From an uncultured Clostridia bacterium (lineage in GTDB: Bacteria > Bacillota > Clostridia > Christensenellales > UBA1242): a DNA stretch of 55,511 nucleotides. This document shows positions 24,128 to 33,891 of the stretch, one piece after another. The notes beneath the pieces were generated by a model that saw only the letters and a program-made list of their open reading frames with translations, had not been told where the DNA came from and did not search any database. Location of the stretch: contig CALWEL010000001.1 in the NCBI GenBank assembly GCA_944377305.1, forward strand, positions 1 to 55,511. The letters are read 5' to 3'. The position numbers and the translations under genes were made by a program. How positions within the stretch are numbered: the first letter of the stretch is position 1; each line of letters opens with the position of its first letter.

Positions 24128-26170
24128 TTAGATATTTTTATTTGGGTTGTATTTCAAAGCACGAAGGCTGTTCAGGATGGCAATCAATGTGACACCGACA
24201 TCTGCAAAAACTGCGCTCAACATTCCTGTGATGCCGAATGATCCGAGAAGCAAGAAAGTTACCTTCACGACAGCAGAGAGGATGATGTTTTGCCAAACGA
24301 TTTTTCGCGTATATTTTGATATCTTAATGGCGGTTGCCACTTTGTCTGGATTGTCATCTACCAGCACCACGTCAGATGCTTCAATGCTTGCTGGTGAGCC
24401 GTTTATCCCCATACTTATTCCCACATCAGCACGAGTCAGACTCGGTGCATCATTGATGCCGTCTCCCACATATCCGATCTCGACTTTGCTATCATTCTTT
24501 ATGCTGTCTATATAGGCGAATTTGTCTTGTGGTAGGAGTTGATATTTTACTTCGTCTATACCAATTGTTTTACCAACTGCTTCAACAGATTCTTTGTTGT
24601 CGCCAGAGAGAAGAATCGTTTTCACTTTCAATGCACGCAAATCATCAATAGCTTGTCTGGCTGAGTGCTTTATGGTGTCGCTCAGATGAAAAATTGCGAT
24701 CAATTTTTCATTTTCATATAATTCTACAATGGTAGATTTGTTGTCCATATTTTTTCGACCTATAAAATATTTCATTTTATTATATGAATAGTACAATCCT
24801 TTTCCTGCCTCCTCACGAATGTTTTGCACTTTTTCAAGGGGTCGTGTATTGAGTGAGAGAATAGATTTTGCGAGAGGGTGAATAGAATTTTGCTCTCCTA
24901 GACAGGCAAGATATATGATATCGTCTCGCATCTTTGTTTGATCTAGAATTTCAATATTTTCCACAGAAAAGTTTCCTGTAGTGATAGTGCCAGTCTTATC
25001 AAATGCGAGCAAATTAATTTTAGCCAAAGCGTCCAGATAGTTTGAACCCTTGATCAAGATTCCATTTTTCGATGCATTACCAAGTCCAGAAAAATATGAT
25101 AACGGTACAGAAATTGCAAATGCACACGGACAGGACACGACCAAAAAGATCATTCCACGGTATAAAGAAGTGGTAAAGTCTCTGGTGAGGACATAAACTA
25201 TACAAAATACGGTTAAGGATAGAAGTAATACTCCAAGCGTATACCATCTTGTGATTTTTGAAATTATGGTTTCAGTCTTTGATTTTTTCTCTTGTGCATT
25301 TTCAATCAAATTGACTATCTTGCTAACGGTGCTGTTTGAATATTCCTCTTTTGTTTCAATGGTGAGCTTTCCATCCAATATAATACTACCAGACAAGATT
25401 TCGTCATCTGGGCTTACGAACACTGGTAGACTTTCGCCAGTCAAACTCTGAGTGTTTAGGCTAGCTTTGCCTGTCAGCACTCTGCCGTCTAACGGTACGC
25501 GTTCACCTGCTCGGACAAAGATAGTAGAACCTACTTCCACATCTTTTGGACTAACGCGTTTTTCTTCTCCGTCGATTAAAATATTTGCATATTCAGGTTG
25601 CAAGTTGGTCAAATCTTCAATGGATTTTCGAGATTTGTTTACAGCCAGTCCTTCTAATAATTTTCCTATTGAATATAGGAATATGACCATTAGACCCTCA
25701 GTATGTTCGCCAATGGCTGTAGCGCCTATTACGGACAGAGTGATTAATAAGTTTTCATTTATTGTCCCTTTAAATAACTGAGTGACTGCTTTGTAATAAG
25801 TTTTGTATCCAAATAGTAGGGCACTGATTGCAAACAAAGTCCAAAATAATGCCACTGGCATTGTGATAAATAGTGCACAAATTCCTACAATTGTGCCAAG
25901 TATGAGAGAGCATAAGTCGATAATAAAATTTTTGTTTATAATACTTGTTTTTTTCTTTTCTAAAACTATTTTTGCGTTGGGTTCTAATTGCTTTGTGAGA
26001 AGGATGATCTTTTCGGTGGCGGAATCTGGATCTATACTTTCAAAACTCAATTTTGAATTGATAAAATCAATTTCCGCATTTTTCACATTGTCCAATTTAT
26101 TTATTGCACTGCATAAACTGCGCGCACAATTTGGGCAATCAAGTCCCTCAATTCGTACTGTCTTTTTCAT
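24128..26170 (-). CDS. Heavy-metal-exporting P1B-type ATPase (Zn/Cd/Pb type)
   Basis: A 680-residue protein. The N-terminal metal-binding domain has CPNC (Cys12, Cys15). Eight membrane helices surround the core; the actuator has TGES (244-247), helix 6 the metal-site CPC (347-349), and the P-domain DKTGT (391-395) with phosphorylated Asp391. The HP motif is at 431-432 and GDGINDAP at 569-576. KVTFLLLG and FADVGVTLIAILNSL in the last two helices mark the Zn/Cd/Pb subgroup (ZntA/CadA) rather than copper. It pumps divalent soft metals out of the cell. It starts 1 nt after the stop codon of the ArsR-type regulator, so translation is coupled and expression metal-induced. Confidence 0.95.
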   Translation of the reverse strand: MKKTVRIEGLDCPNCARSLCSAINKLDNVKNAEIDFINSKLSFESIDPDSATEKIILLTKQLEPNAKIVLEKKKTSIINKNFIIDLCSLILGTIVGICALFITMPVALFWTLFAISALLFGYKTYYKAVTQLFKGTINENLLITLSVIGATAIGEHTEGLMVIFLYSIGKLLEGLAVNKSRKSIEDLTNLQPEYANILIDGEEKRVSPKDVEVGSTIFVRAGERVPLDGRVLTGKASLNTQSLTGESLPVFVSPDDEILSGSIILDGKLTIETKEEYSNSTVSKIVNLIENAQEKKSKTETIISKITRWYTLGVLLLSLTVFCIVYVLTRDFTTSLYRGMIFLVVSCPCAFAISVPLSYFSGLGNASKNGILIKGSNYLDALAKINLLAFDKTGTITTGNFSVENIEILDQTKMRDDIIYLACLGEQNSIHPLAKSILSLNTRPLEKVQNIREEAGKGLYYSYNKMKYFIGRKNMDNKSTIVELYENEKLIAIFHLSDTIKHSARQAIDDLRALKVKTILLSGDNKESVEAVGKTIGIDEVKYQLLPQDKFAYIDSIKNDSKVEIGYVGDGINDAPSLTRADVGISMGINGSPASIEASDVVLVDDNPDKVATAIKISKYTRKIVWQNIILSAVVKVTFLLLGSFGITGMLSAVFADVGVTLIAILNSLRALKYNPNKNI

Positions 26171-26171
26171 A

Positions 26172-26597
26172 TTATTTTTCCTCCACGTGTTCGCGCGTTA
26201 TCTCAAACACTATTTGGACGTGTTTGTCCGCTAGACTATAATACACCTCTTTTCCTTGCCGTCTTGATTTGATTAGATTCAAGTCTTTTAAGTTTTTCAA
26301 TTGATGAGATATTGCCGATTTTGTCATATTCAACAGTACGGATATGTCACAGACACACATTTCACAAATATTTAAAGCATTGATTATTTTTAGCCGTGTG
26401 CTATCTGAAAACGCTTTGTAAAAATCGGATATATCCATTAAAGTTTCGTCTGACAACATCTTGGTTTTTACTTTTTCTACTGTATCTGTATGAATCACAT
26501 CGCAATCGCATCGATTAGTAGAACTGTACGAATTAGCTTCGCATCCACAAGTCGTTTTATTCTCAGGTTTATTGGTGTTTAATTTTCCCATATTCAT
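26172..26597 (-). CDS. ArsR/SmtB-family metal-responsive repressor
   Basis: A 141-residue winged-helix regulator. It carries both known metal sites. The alpha3N-type site consists of N-terminal cysteines (CGC at 17-19, CDC at 30-32) with CEMCVCD (78-84), as in CadC. The alpha5-type site is Asp124-x-His126 and His137-x-x-Glu140, exactly as in SmtB/CzrA. The recognition helix is KSAISHQLKNLKDLNLI. Without metal it should bind the operator between the -35 and -10 boxes and block transcription; Cd, Pb or Zn would release it. AAGGAG precedes the start. It is the first gene of the two-gene efflux operon. Confidence 0.93.
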   Translation of the reverse strand: MNMGKLNTNKPENKTTCGCEANSYSSTNRCDCDVIHTDTVEKVKTKMLSDETLMDISDFYKAFSDSTRLKIINALNICEMCVCDISVLLNMTKSAISHQLKNLKDLNLIKSRRQGKEVYYSLADKHVQIVFEITREHVEEK

Positions 26598-26620
26598 AAA
26601 ATCTCCTTATAATTGAATGG

Positions 26621-26669
26621 TAGTTCAACTATTTATATAATTATAGTTGAACATTCGCTCAACTGTCAA
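26621..26669 (-). promoter_or_regulatory. Metal-efflux operon promoter and ArsR operator
   Basis: Minus strand: TTGACA (26669-26664), 18-nt spacer, TATAAT (26645-26640). The spacer is itself the imperfect palindrome GTTGA-GCGAATG-TTCAAC (26646-26663), and a further TAGTTCAACTA half-site lies downstream at 26621-26631. RNA polymerase and the repressor cannot bind together. Confidence 0.85.
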
Positions 26670-26840
26670 GGAAATTTAATATATTTTTGAAAATTGGAAA
26701 AATGACAAATATATGATTTTGCTATTTAATAAGGACAAAAGTCGAAAAGATAAAATCATAAAAAGTCTTCAATAGGATATTTAGATCTTTCTAGTGCCAT
26801 TACTAAGCCTGTGAAAAACTATAGAAGTATGATTATCAAA

Positions 26841-27096
26841 GAATGACCGCCCAATAGGTCAATAATTACGTTAGTAATTTGACAAAAGGGCGAGTAAATA
26901 TAGGGCTCACACAAGAACTGGTTCGCAGTGGGAAAAAAGAATGACCGCCCAATAGGTCAATAATTACGTTAGTAATTTGACAAAAGGGCGAGCAAATATA
27001 GGGCTCACACAAGAACTGGTTCGCAGTGGGAAAAAAGAATGACCGCCCAATAGGTCAATAATTACGTTAGTAATTTGACAAAAGGGCGAGTCATTC
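26841..27096 (-). repeat. 98-bp tandem repeat forming serial terminators
   Basis: Copies start at 26841, 26939 and 27037 (two full and one partial of about 54 nt; copies 1 and 2 differ at a single base). Each unit contains a hairpin (CGCCC with GGGCG, GTCAA with TTGAC, ATTAC with GTAAT). On the minus strand the hairpin is followed by GTCATTC and T6 (T3 in the outermost copy). The innermost copy also pairs GAATGAC with GTCATTC. The array lies directly behind tRNA-Gly, so it offers three terminators in a row. Confidence 0.85.
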
Positions 27097-27101
27097 TTTT
27101 A

Positions 27102-27175
27102 TGGAGCGAGTGATGGGAATCGAACCCACCTCACAGGCTTGGGAAGCCCGTGTACTACCGATGTACTACACCCGC
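27102..27175 (-). tRNA. tRNA-Gly(CCC)
   Basis: Acceptor GCGGGTG/CACTCGC (one G-U), anticodon stem CGGGC/GCCTG with loop TTCCCAA (anticodon CCC), T-loop TTCGATT, and encoded CCA. Confidence 0.93.
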
Positions 27176-27401
27176 ATATTGAAATTATAACAGATAAGTG
27201 TTAACATTTCAATCATTTTTCATAATTTTTTATTTTGATTATTTTTTTGTGAGCATTTAAGCTTCATTGAAATATTCAACATATATTACAATTGATAATA
27301 AATTTTAGTTAAATTTATGGAGAATTTTGAATTTATATATTTTAATTTAAAAATAAATTTTAATTTTTTAAAATAAATAAAATTTTTATGAAAATATCAA
27401 A

Positions 27402-28208
27402 TTATAATGTTTGTTGAGTAGGGGCGAGTTTTCTATACTCATCTGGAGTGCCAATATCACAGAATTCACCATCAATCTCATAAGTGTAGGTAGGAGAATT
27501 TTCTATCGTAAAATTTATAAAATATCCGAGCGAGTCGCGTTTATTCTTGTCCAATTTATTTTGTTCCATATAGGTTTCAATTTTATCGAGATCTGTTCTA
27601 TTGAATATATAAATTGCGAGAGACAAGTTATTTGACTTTAAGTTTTCAATTCCTGGTTTTTCGTCTAGAGAAATTATGCGCTTGCTTTTACCAATATTTA
27701 AAATTCCAAAATTTTTAGCAATATATTCGCGCTCGCTGTCGGGATAAACTTTTGATAAAACCATATTGATTGGGCGAGGAGATTGCATAGTTAGGTCATC
27801 ATATTTTTTGACCAATTCGTTTAAATCAAATTCGAAATAATTGTCACTGGCCATTACCAAAATTTTATCCTCATAGCTGATTGGAATAGTGTTGTTCGCT
27901 TTTAATATTGCATAATTTGCCCCCTTGGCACTTTCTGGACTATTTGAACCATCAGAAACCAAAGTGAAATTAATTTTAGAGTTATAATCTTGGCACGCTT
28001 TTTTTATTTGATCGTGATACAAGTCATTTACAACCACTATTATTTCATCCACACTTTTGATGGAATGAATTTTGTCTAGTAGAAAATATAGAATAGGTTG
28101 AGTTTTTCCTTTGACTTCGATTGGTAAAAGAGTCTTTGCAATACGACCATTGTCGGTAATTGAACGAAGACGATTGGCGTATCCGCCTGCTAAAATAACT
28201 GCTTTCAT
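27402..28208 (-). CDS. Sugar-phosphate nucleotidyltransferase family protein
   Basis: A 268-residue nucleotidyltransferase of the RfbA/GlmU-N/GCD1 type. The N-terminal nucleotide loop is LAGGYANRLR (7-16), followed by KTLLPI, where the lysine binds the triphosphate; VMASDNYFEFDL (about 118-129) supplies the metal-binding aspartate, and GIENLKSNNLSLAIYIFN lies in the sugar-binding part. It lacks a left-handed helix domain, so it activates one sugar phosphate to an NDP-sugar. The exact sugar is unknown. AGGAG precedes the ATG. It could feed the surface glycans made by the GtrA/GT2 pair, but the genes are 23 kb apart. Confidence 0.85.
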   Translation of the reverse strand: MKAVILAGGYANRLRSITDNGRIAKTLLPIEVKGKTQPILYFLLDKIHSIKSVDEIIVVVNDLYHDQIKKACQDYNSKINFTLVSDGSNSPESAKGANYAILKANNTIPISYEDKILVMASDNYFEFDLNELVKKYDDLTMQSPRPINMVLSKVYPDSEREYIAKNFGILNIGKSKRIISLDEKPGIENLKSNNLSLAIYIFNRTDLDKIETYMEQNKLDKNKRDSLGYFINFTIENSPTYTYEIDGEFCDIGTPDEYRKLAPTQQTL

Positions 28209-28348
28209 TTACTTCTCCTAAGTTTATTTTCTATAATTTTAGTTTATTTTAAATTTTATAAATTATTTGATGTATTTTAGTTAAAATAGATTAAATAATA
28301 CTAAATTTGAAACTTATATTCAATTTGTATGGATAATTTTTTTGTGGA

Positions 28349-29365
28349 TTATTTGTTTGATCCTTTTTTACGTTCAAATCTGACGAAAAAGTATGAAATT
28401 ACAATGCCAATAATAAATACAAGAATACCTATTGATATATCAAGTGCAAGACCTCCGTTGCTCCAAGAAGTATAAATTTCCATTATTTCTGGATTAAAGA
28501 ACATTGTGATGATTGATCCTAACGATAAGCCAGCGATACAATAAAATGCAGGGATTTTGTATTTATTTAAAATTTTGTTAAGTGCATTTGATACCACAAA
28601 AAGCCCAACGATAAAGCCAATGATCAAGCATAAGTATACCAAGAATATTGTAGGATTTTCTTTGAAATTGGTAAGACTTACTGAATTCATTAGTGGAGTA
28701 AAATAGCCAAAAGACATAAGCAATGCGGTTGCGCTAAGTCCAGGGACCAATTGTGTGATAGCTATTAGAAATCCTATTATTACAAACAATATGTAATGGT
28801 AAAACTTTAAATTTGCAAGAGAGTGTTGCGCTACGTCTGAAAACACGGACACACAAGAGATCAATATAGGAATAGCAAGTCCAAGTATAAATAATAGTAT
28901 ATATTTTGCATTCGGTTTAGTCCCTTTGATTTGATCTGTAACGGCAGGATATGCTCCAAACATCAATCCTGCAAAAAGACATATTACAATAAAAGGAATA
29001 ATATTCAATAAAGATCTGACACCGAAAAATCCAAAAATGAATCCAGCTAAGACACCTATTAATATAGGGAACAAAAATTTTATACACTTTTTAAATTTCT
29101 TAAAAATATTTCCTATAGCATAAAGAAGTTTTTCATACATCTTAAATATAATTGCCACGGCTGAACCACTGACTCCTGGGACGATTACAGCAAGACCTAT
29201 AAAAAGGCCTAAAATTCCGCCTTTTGCGACTTCACTTTTGTTTTTATAATTCAAATCTACTTCTTCATCGGAAGGAAAATTATTTATATCTGAATTAGTT
29301 TTGCTAGGTTGATTTTCAGCAATTTGTTGATTTGATTGCTCAGAATTGTTTTCTGTAGAATTCAT
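28349..29365 (-). CDS. DUF368 integral membrane protein
   Basis: A 338-residue protein. A hydrophilic Asn/Ser/Glu-rich N-terminus of about 45 residues is followed by eight or so membrane helices. The hallmark DUF368 glycine/proline-rich re-entrant motifs are present twice: GLAVIVPGVSGSAVAIIFKMYE (about 57) and the related ITQLVPGLSATALLMSFGYF (about 203), showing an internal repeat. Recent work implicates the DUF368 family in undecaprenyl-phosphate recycling (flipping the carrier back inward), which would link it to wall synthesis. A GGGGGAT ribosome-binding site precedes the ATG. The long polar N-terminus is unusual for the family. Confidence 0.85.
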   Translation of the reverse strand: MNSTENNSEQSNQQIAENQPSKTNSDINNFPSDEEVDLNYKNKSEVAKGGILGLFIGLAVIVPGVSGSAVAIIFKMYEKLLYAIGNIFKKFKKCIKFLFPILIGVLAGFIFGFFGVRSLLNIIPFIVICLFAGLMFGAYPAVTDQIKGTKPNAKYILLFILGLAIPILISCVSVFSDVAQHSLANLKFYHYILFVIIGFLIAITQLVPGLSATALLMSFGYFTPLMNSVSLTNFKENPTIFLVYLCLIIGFIVGLFVVSNALNKILNKYKIPAFYCIAGLSLGSIITMFFNPEIMEIYTSWSNGGLALDISIGILVFIIGIVISYFFVRFERKKGSNK

Positions 29366-29521
29366 TATAGATCCCCCTTGACAGTATATTATATTTGCAC
29401 ATTATAAAATAATTTCATAATATTGTCAAGAAAACTGATTTTGATATACTTAGATAGGAGGTATATTTAAAGGACTAATTAATACTACTATAAAAAATCA
29501 GCAAATTCATTATATATTTTA

Positions 29522-30118
29522 TTAGTAAATTAATAGAATAACGAATGATTTCAAAACGATTAGTACGACACAAAACAAAACAGAAATTATTACCAAAGCG
29601 ACAGTGAGCATTAATAGATTTGAATGATTGGACGAAAAACAATTTTTAAAGTATCCAAAGCTATCAGTGTAATTCAACAAAAATAAGAGGAACAATATCA
29701 ACAATATTATTTCGAGCATAATGTAGATAAGAAGCAGAAGTATTAATATAAGTGTATTAAAAAAACCATATAGTAATATTATACTTGTGAATATTACTAT
29801 TTGACTATAGACAAAATATAGATAAAAAATTATTGCTAATGGAATTAAAAAGCGCTTGCTACAAAATATTAATATCAAAAAATAAAAGATTAATAAATTT
29901 AAAATTGTGCCAAATATTAGAAAAAATACTCCACAATCTCCTTTCAAATATTTGATGAACGCTATATTGGATAGATCTATTGGCAACACTCCTCCATCAA
30001 AATTTATTGCCGAGATTACACCTAATACTATTACAATTATTGTAGAGATGATCAAAACTATAAATAATCCTTTTCGCACCTTGATTTGATTTAATATAGA
30101 GTTAAAAAAAAGATTCAT
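29522..30118 (-). CDS. Multi-pass membrane protein of unknown function
   Basis: A 198-residue, extremely hydrophobic protein (Ile/Leu/Phe/Val) with about five membrane segments (17-35, 55-80, 85-107, 112-145 and 170-197). No conserved motif or family is recognised. It sits upstream of the DUF368 gene on the same strand with a 156-nt gap and divergent from the collagen-like gene. No Shine-Dalgarno site; TACAAT ends 5 nt before the ATG. Confidence 0.6.
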   Translation of the reverse strand: MNLFFNSILNQIKVRKGLFIVLIISTIIVIVLGVISAINFDGGVLPIDLSNIAFIKYLKGDCGVFFLIFGTILNLLIFYFLILIFCSKRFLIPLAIIFYLYFVYSQIVIFTSIILLYGFFNTLILILLLLIYIMLEIILLILFLLFLLNYTDSFGYFKNCFSSNHSNLLMLTVALVIISVLFCVVLIVLKSFVILLIY

Positions 30119-30129
30119 ATACCATTGTA
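30119..30129 (-). promoter_or_regulatory. -10 box at leaderless distance (membrane protein gene)
   Basis: Minus-strand TACAAT (30129-30124), then GGTAT, then the ATG. Confidence 0.4.
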
Positions 30130-30176
30130 TGAAATTTTTGTTTGAAATAGTATTATTTTGTAAATTTATTAGATAA

Positions 30177-30202
30177 ACATTTTTACTATTTTATCATAAT
30201 AT
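30177..30202 (+). promoter_or_regulatory. Possible mother-cell sigma promoter of the collagen-like gene
   Basis: AC at 30177-30178, 16 nt, then CATAATAT at 30195-30202, resembling the sigma-K pattern (AC, 16-17 nt, CATAnnnTA). The match is imperfect. Confidence 0.35.
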
Positions 30203-30209
30203 GAGGTAG

Positions 30210-31439
<1,230 letters not shown>

Positions 31440-31471
31440 AAATTATGAGAAGCGTATTTTGATATAACTGA

Positions 31472-31505
31472 AAAATAGGAGGAAAAATTAATTTCCTCCT
31501 ATTTT
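31472..31505 (+). terminator. Terminator
   Basis: Perfect 14-bp stem AAAATAGGAGGAAA / TTTCCTCCTATTTT with a 6-nt loop; it ends the collagen-like gene and may work in both directions. Confidence 0.85.
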
Positions 31506-31736
31506 AGACATTAATATTATACCATATAAAAAATTTTAAATAATGTGCGATAATATCATCGAATTTCACTATTTTTTAGATTTAATTTCACGTGTAGTGA
31601 ATTAAAATAATATGCATATAAAATATAACCTAATTTTAGCAATTGTTGACAACAATATTCAAGGGAGGCGATCAAAAAGCAATTTTCAGCAGAAGAATTC
31701 AAGAGTATAATCAATACGATTGATTATGAAAATCAA
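31506..31736. other. Intergenic with a 15-bp palindrome
   Basis: ATTGTTG-A-CAACAAT (31642-31656) lies just before GGGAGG (31663-31668). The frame that follows (from 31671) reads like a protein start but begins with ATC instead of ATG and runs into the convergent gene; it is judged a relic or chance. Confidence 0.35.
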
Positions 31737-31946
31737 TTATTCAAATATTATGCCAGGATTGAGTTCTGCAGGTGTTTTCCAATTGATGTTATATAATTGC
31801 TTCAATAATTGTTTTTTCCTTGCCCAAAATATGTGACAAAAGCCAGTACCTTTAGGATGAGCTTTAAATTCGTCTTCTAAGATTTGATTTACCTTTTTAA
31901 ATTTTTTTCTATTCCAAAATAATTTTTCTTGTTTATCTATTTTCAT
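31737..31946 (-). CDS. Small conserved-looking protein coupled to the metallopeptidase
   Basis: A 69-residue basic protein. The C-terminal half has a compact pattern (GTGFCHIFWARKKQLLK, then INWKTPAELNP, then a final IIFE) that reads like a conserved short domain found at the end of many Firmicutes ORFs; name and function are unknown. The ATG at 31946 lies inside the last codons of the upstream metallopeptidase (14-nt overlap) with GGAG 7 nt before it, so the two are translationally coupled. A longer upstream reading in the same frame overlaps the peptidase and is not supported. Confidence 0.75.
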   Translation of the reverse strand: MKIDKQEKLFWNRKKFKKVNQILEDEFKAHPKGTGFCHIFWARKKQLLKQLYNINWKTPAELNPGIIFE

Positions 31947-33714
31947 AAGTATCTCCAGTTTCATCAGAATTTTGTGTGATTTGATTTTTTGCTTTACTTG
32001 GATGAGAAGACGCAATTTCTTGAGTATATATTTCATTTTCATCTTGAGTCAAAGATGTATTGTGCAATGGGTTTTGTATACTTTTTTGTAAGATACGAAA
32101 TATCAAGTTTATTTCCGCGTGTATATTTCGTTCGAAATAAGCTTGATCAAGAGATTGTTGCTTCTTCAAAAAAGTCATTATTTCATCTAAATTTTCAATT
32201 TTTCCAGAATATAACTTTACTAGATCTTTTGCAAGGTTTACCAATTCATTAAATGAAGATAGATGACTAAGATTGGAATATTTCTTGCAATATTTTTCAA
32301 TTGATAAAATTTCACTATCTCGAGTAATATATTGATCAGGATAAATTGAAAAATTATCTATGGTTTTCAAGCAGTCATTTAAACAAATAAAAAATTCTTC
32401 ATCTTTGGCTACGCTTTCATCATTGATTTGATCTATTAAATTATTTTTTATCCCTTCAATCAATATCCCTTGAGCGATAGCTTTACAATCAGAGATGACT
32501 TCTGATAAATTCGCATCATTTTCAGAATATAAAATATCGGTATATCCAACTATTATACAAAGTATAGAAAAAATGTTGGAGCGTTCTATCAGTTGAGATA
32601 TCGCTTTGATAGCATTTTCTCCTTGTAATTGGGGATCTTTTTCTGAAATAAGTTTTATTAATTTTTTTCTATACAGATTCATTGTATCTGCAGATATGTT
32701 TAGATTATTCAATTTTTCTATTGGTTCGGACGAGTTGAAACGAAAGTCTAAAATATTTTCATTTGGTAATGCTAGATGAATAAAAGAAGCTATGTCATAA
32801 TTACGATTATATGTACAAGACCCAGACAAAATTGATTTTGTCATACTTCTTTTCTCTTGAGTGGTGTGAACTGGTGAAATTTGATAAGTATTATCTAAAA
32901 TCGAAGCCAATTCTTCATTCAGAATTTCAGAGATTGCAATGGAACCTTCTATTTCCATTTCATTTATCAATTGATAATATTTGTTGTCAATAGTGTCATC
33001 AATATACTTCGTGTCTTTCAAAAGATATTGAAGATGTAGGAATTTGAATTTTTTGCAAATCAATAAATTTGAAAAAGTATTTTTTATTAGTTTACAATTA
33101 TTGAAAGTCTTTAATTCAAAGACGTGACATAGTTCGTGATATAGTACGTGTTTGTATTCTGCTAAAATTTGTTTGAAGGATTCTTCCCTGGCTTCTTGTT
33201 TCAATTTCTTTAAATTAGCAATAAGTTTGCGCATCTCATAATTATTTTTCTTCTTCAATTCTTTCCATTCGCGTTCGCTTATTTCCGGAGGTCTTGTTTT
33301 GTTGGAATAGATTGATTTTTTTAGATCACTATATTTTAATTTGCCAATATTTGGGTACAATTTTCGTATGCGCATAATTTTATCAAGCGCGTTGAAATAA
33401 CCTGAAAGAAAATTGTTTTTACTTTTGCCGCCGATTGTGAAAAAATTTAAGCGTTTCACATTTGATTTGAATAGATATAAGAATACTTCACACGCGGTCG
33501 CTTCTGTTTTCCTGCTGAATAAATCGTTCACTATGTCTTGTCTAAAATATTCACCGTCGAGATTGAGAGATTCGAAAGTGTTTGCAGAGAATGTTAGATC
33601 CTCAAATTTTTTATCCAAATCATAGAAAAATTCAAGTGCAAGGTGTCTTAGAATTGAGCTTTTGCAAACTTTTTTGAGGTGCATTTTGAATTCATTTTCA
33701 ATTTCTGTATTCAT
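31933..33714 (-). CDS. Putative zinc metallopeptidase (HELCH motif), unknown family
   Basis: A 593-residue soluble protein. HELCH at 193-197 in the context VLYHELCHVFE is a fitting HExxH zinc site, and NEEL at 266-269, with Glu267 or Glu268, could be the third ligand of a gluzincin arrangement. The flanks are helical and highly charged (residues 145-185 are a lysine/glutamate coiled coil). The C-terminal 300 residues are helical without recognised domain and end in a polar tail. No signal peptide, so action would be cytoplasmic. CGGAG precedes the ATG. It forms a two-gene unit with the overlapping 69-residue protein, which may be its partner, substrate or inhibitor (inference). Confidence 0.7.
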   Translation of the reverse strand: MNTEIENEFKMHLKKVCKSSILRHLALEFFYDLDKKFEDLTFSANTFESLNLDGEYFRQDIVNDLFSRKTEATACEVFLYLFKSNVKRLNFFTIGGKSKNNFLSGYFNALDKIMRIRKLYPNIGKLKYSDLKKSIYSNKTRPPEISEREWKELKKKNNYEMRKLIANLKKLKQEAREESFKQILAEYKHVLYHELCHVFELKTFNNCKLIKNTFSNLLICKKFKFLHLQYLLKDTKYIDDTIDNKYYQLINEMEIEGSIAISEILNEELASILDNTYQISPVHTTQEKRSMTKSILSGSCTYNRNYDIASFIHLALPNENILDFRFNSSEPIEKLNNLNISADTMNLYRKKLIKLISEKDPQLQGENAIKAISQLIERSNIFSILCIIVGYTDILYSENDANLSEVISDCKAIAQGILIEGIKNNLIDQINDESVAKDEEFFICLNDCLKTIDNFSIYPDQYITRDSEILSIEKYCKKYSNLSHLSSFNELVNLAKDLVKLYSGKIENLDEIMTFLKKQQSLDQAYFERNIHAEINLIFRILQKSIQNPLHNTSLTQDENEIYTQEIASSHPSKAKNQITQNSDETGDTYENR

Positions 33715-33891
33715 TAATACTCCGAATAAATTGATTTTTTATATACTACAGCAAATTTCTCCAAATGTCAATGCCTAAAATTATTAATATAGATTTATAA
33801 AAAATAGAACCAAAAATTTTTCTAAAATTTGTTGTAAAAACAACACATTTATAATCATTGATATGATATACTGCAAATATAGAGGTGAATT

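Noticed and set aside
26841..27096. CRISPR array
   Set aside because: The 98-bp unit is repeated in full with no unique spacers; it is a tandem repeat with hairpins.
31671..31796. 41-codon frame after a GGGAGG, starting with ATC
   Set aside because: No valid start codon, Shine-Dalgarno spacing only 2 nt, and it overlaps the convergent 69-residue gene.
31737..32042. Longer version of the small gene, overlapping the metallopeptidase by more than 100 nt
   Set aside because: The ATG at 31946 has GGAG at proper spacing; the extra N-terminal part is the peptidase gene read in another frame.
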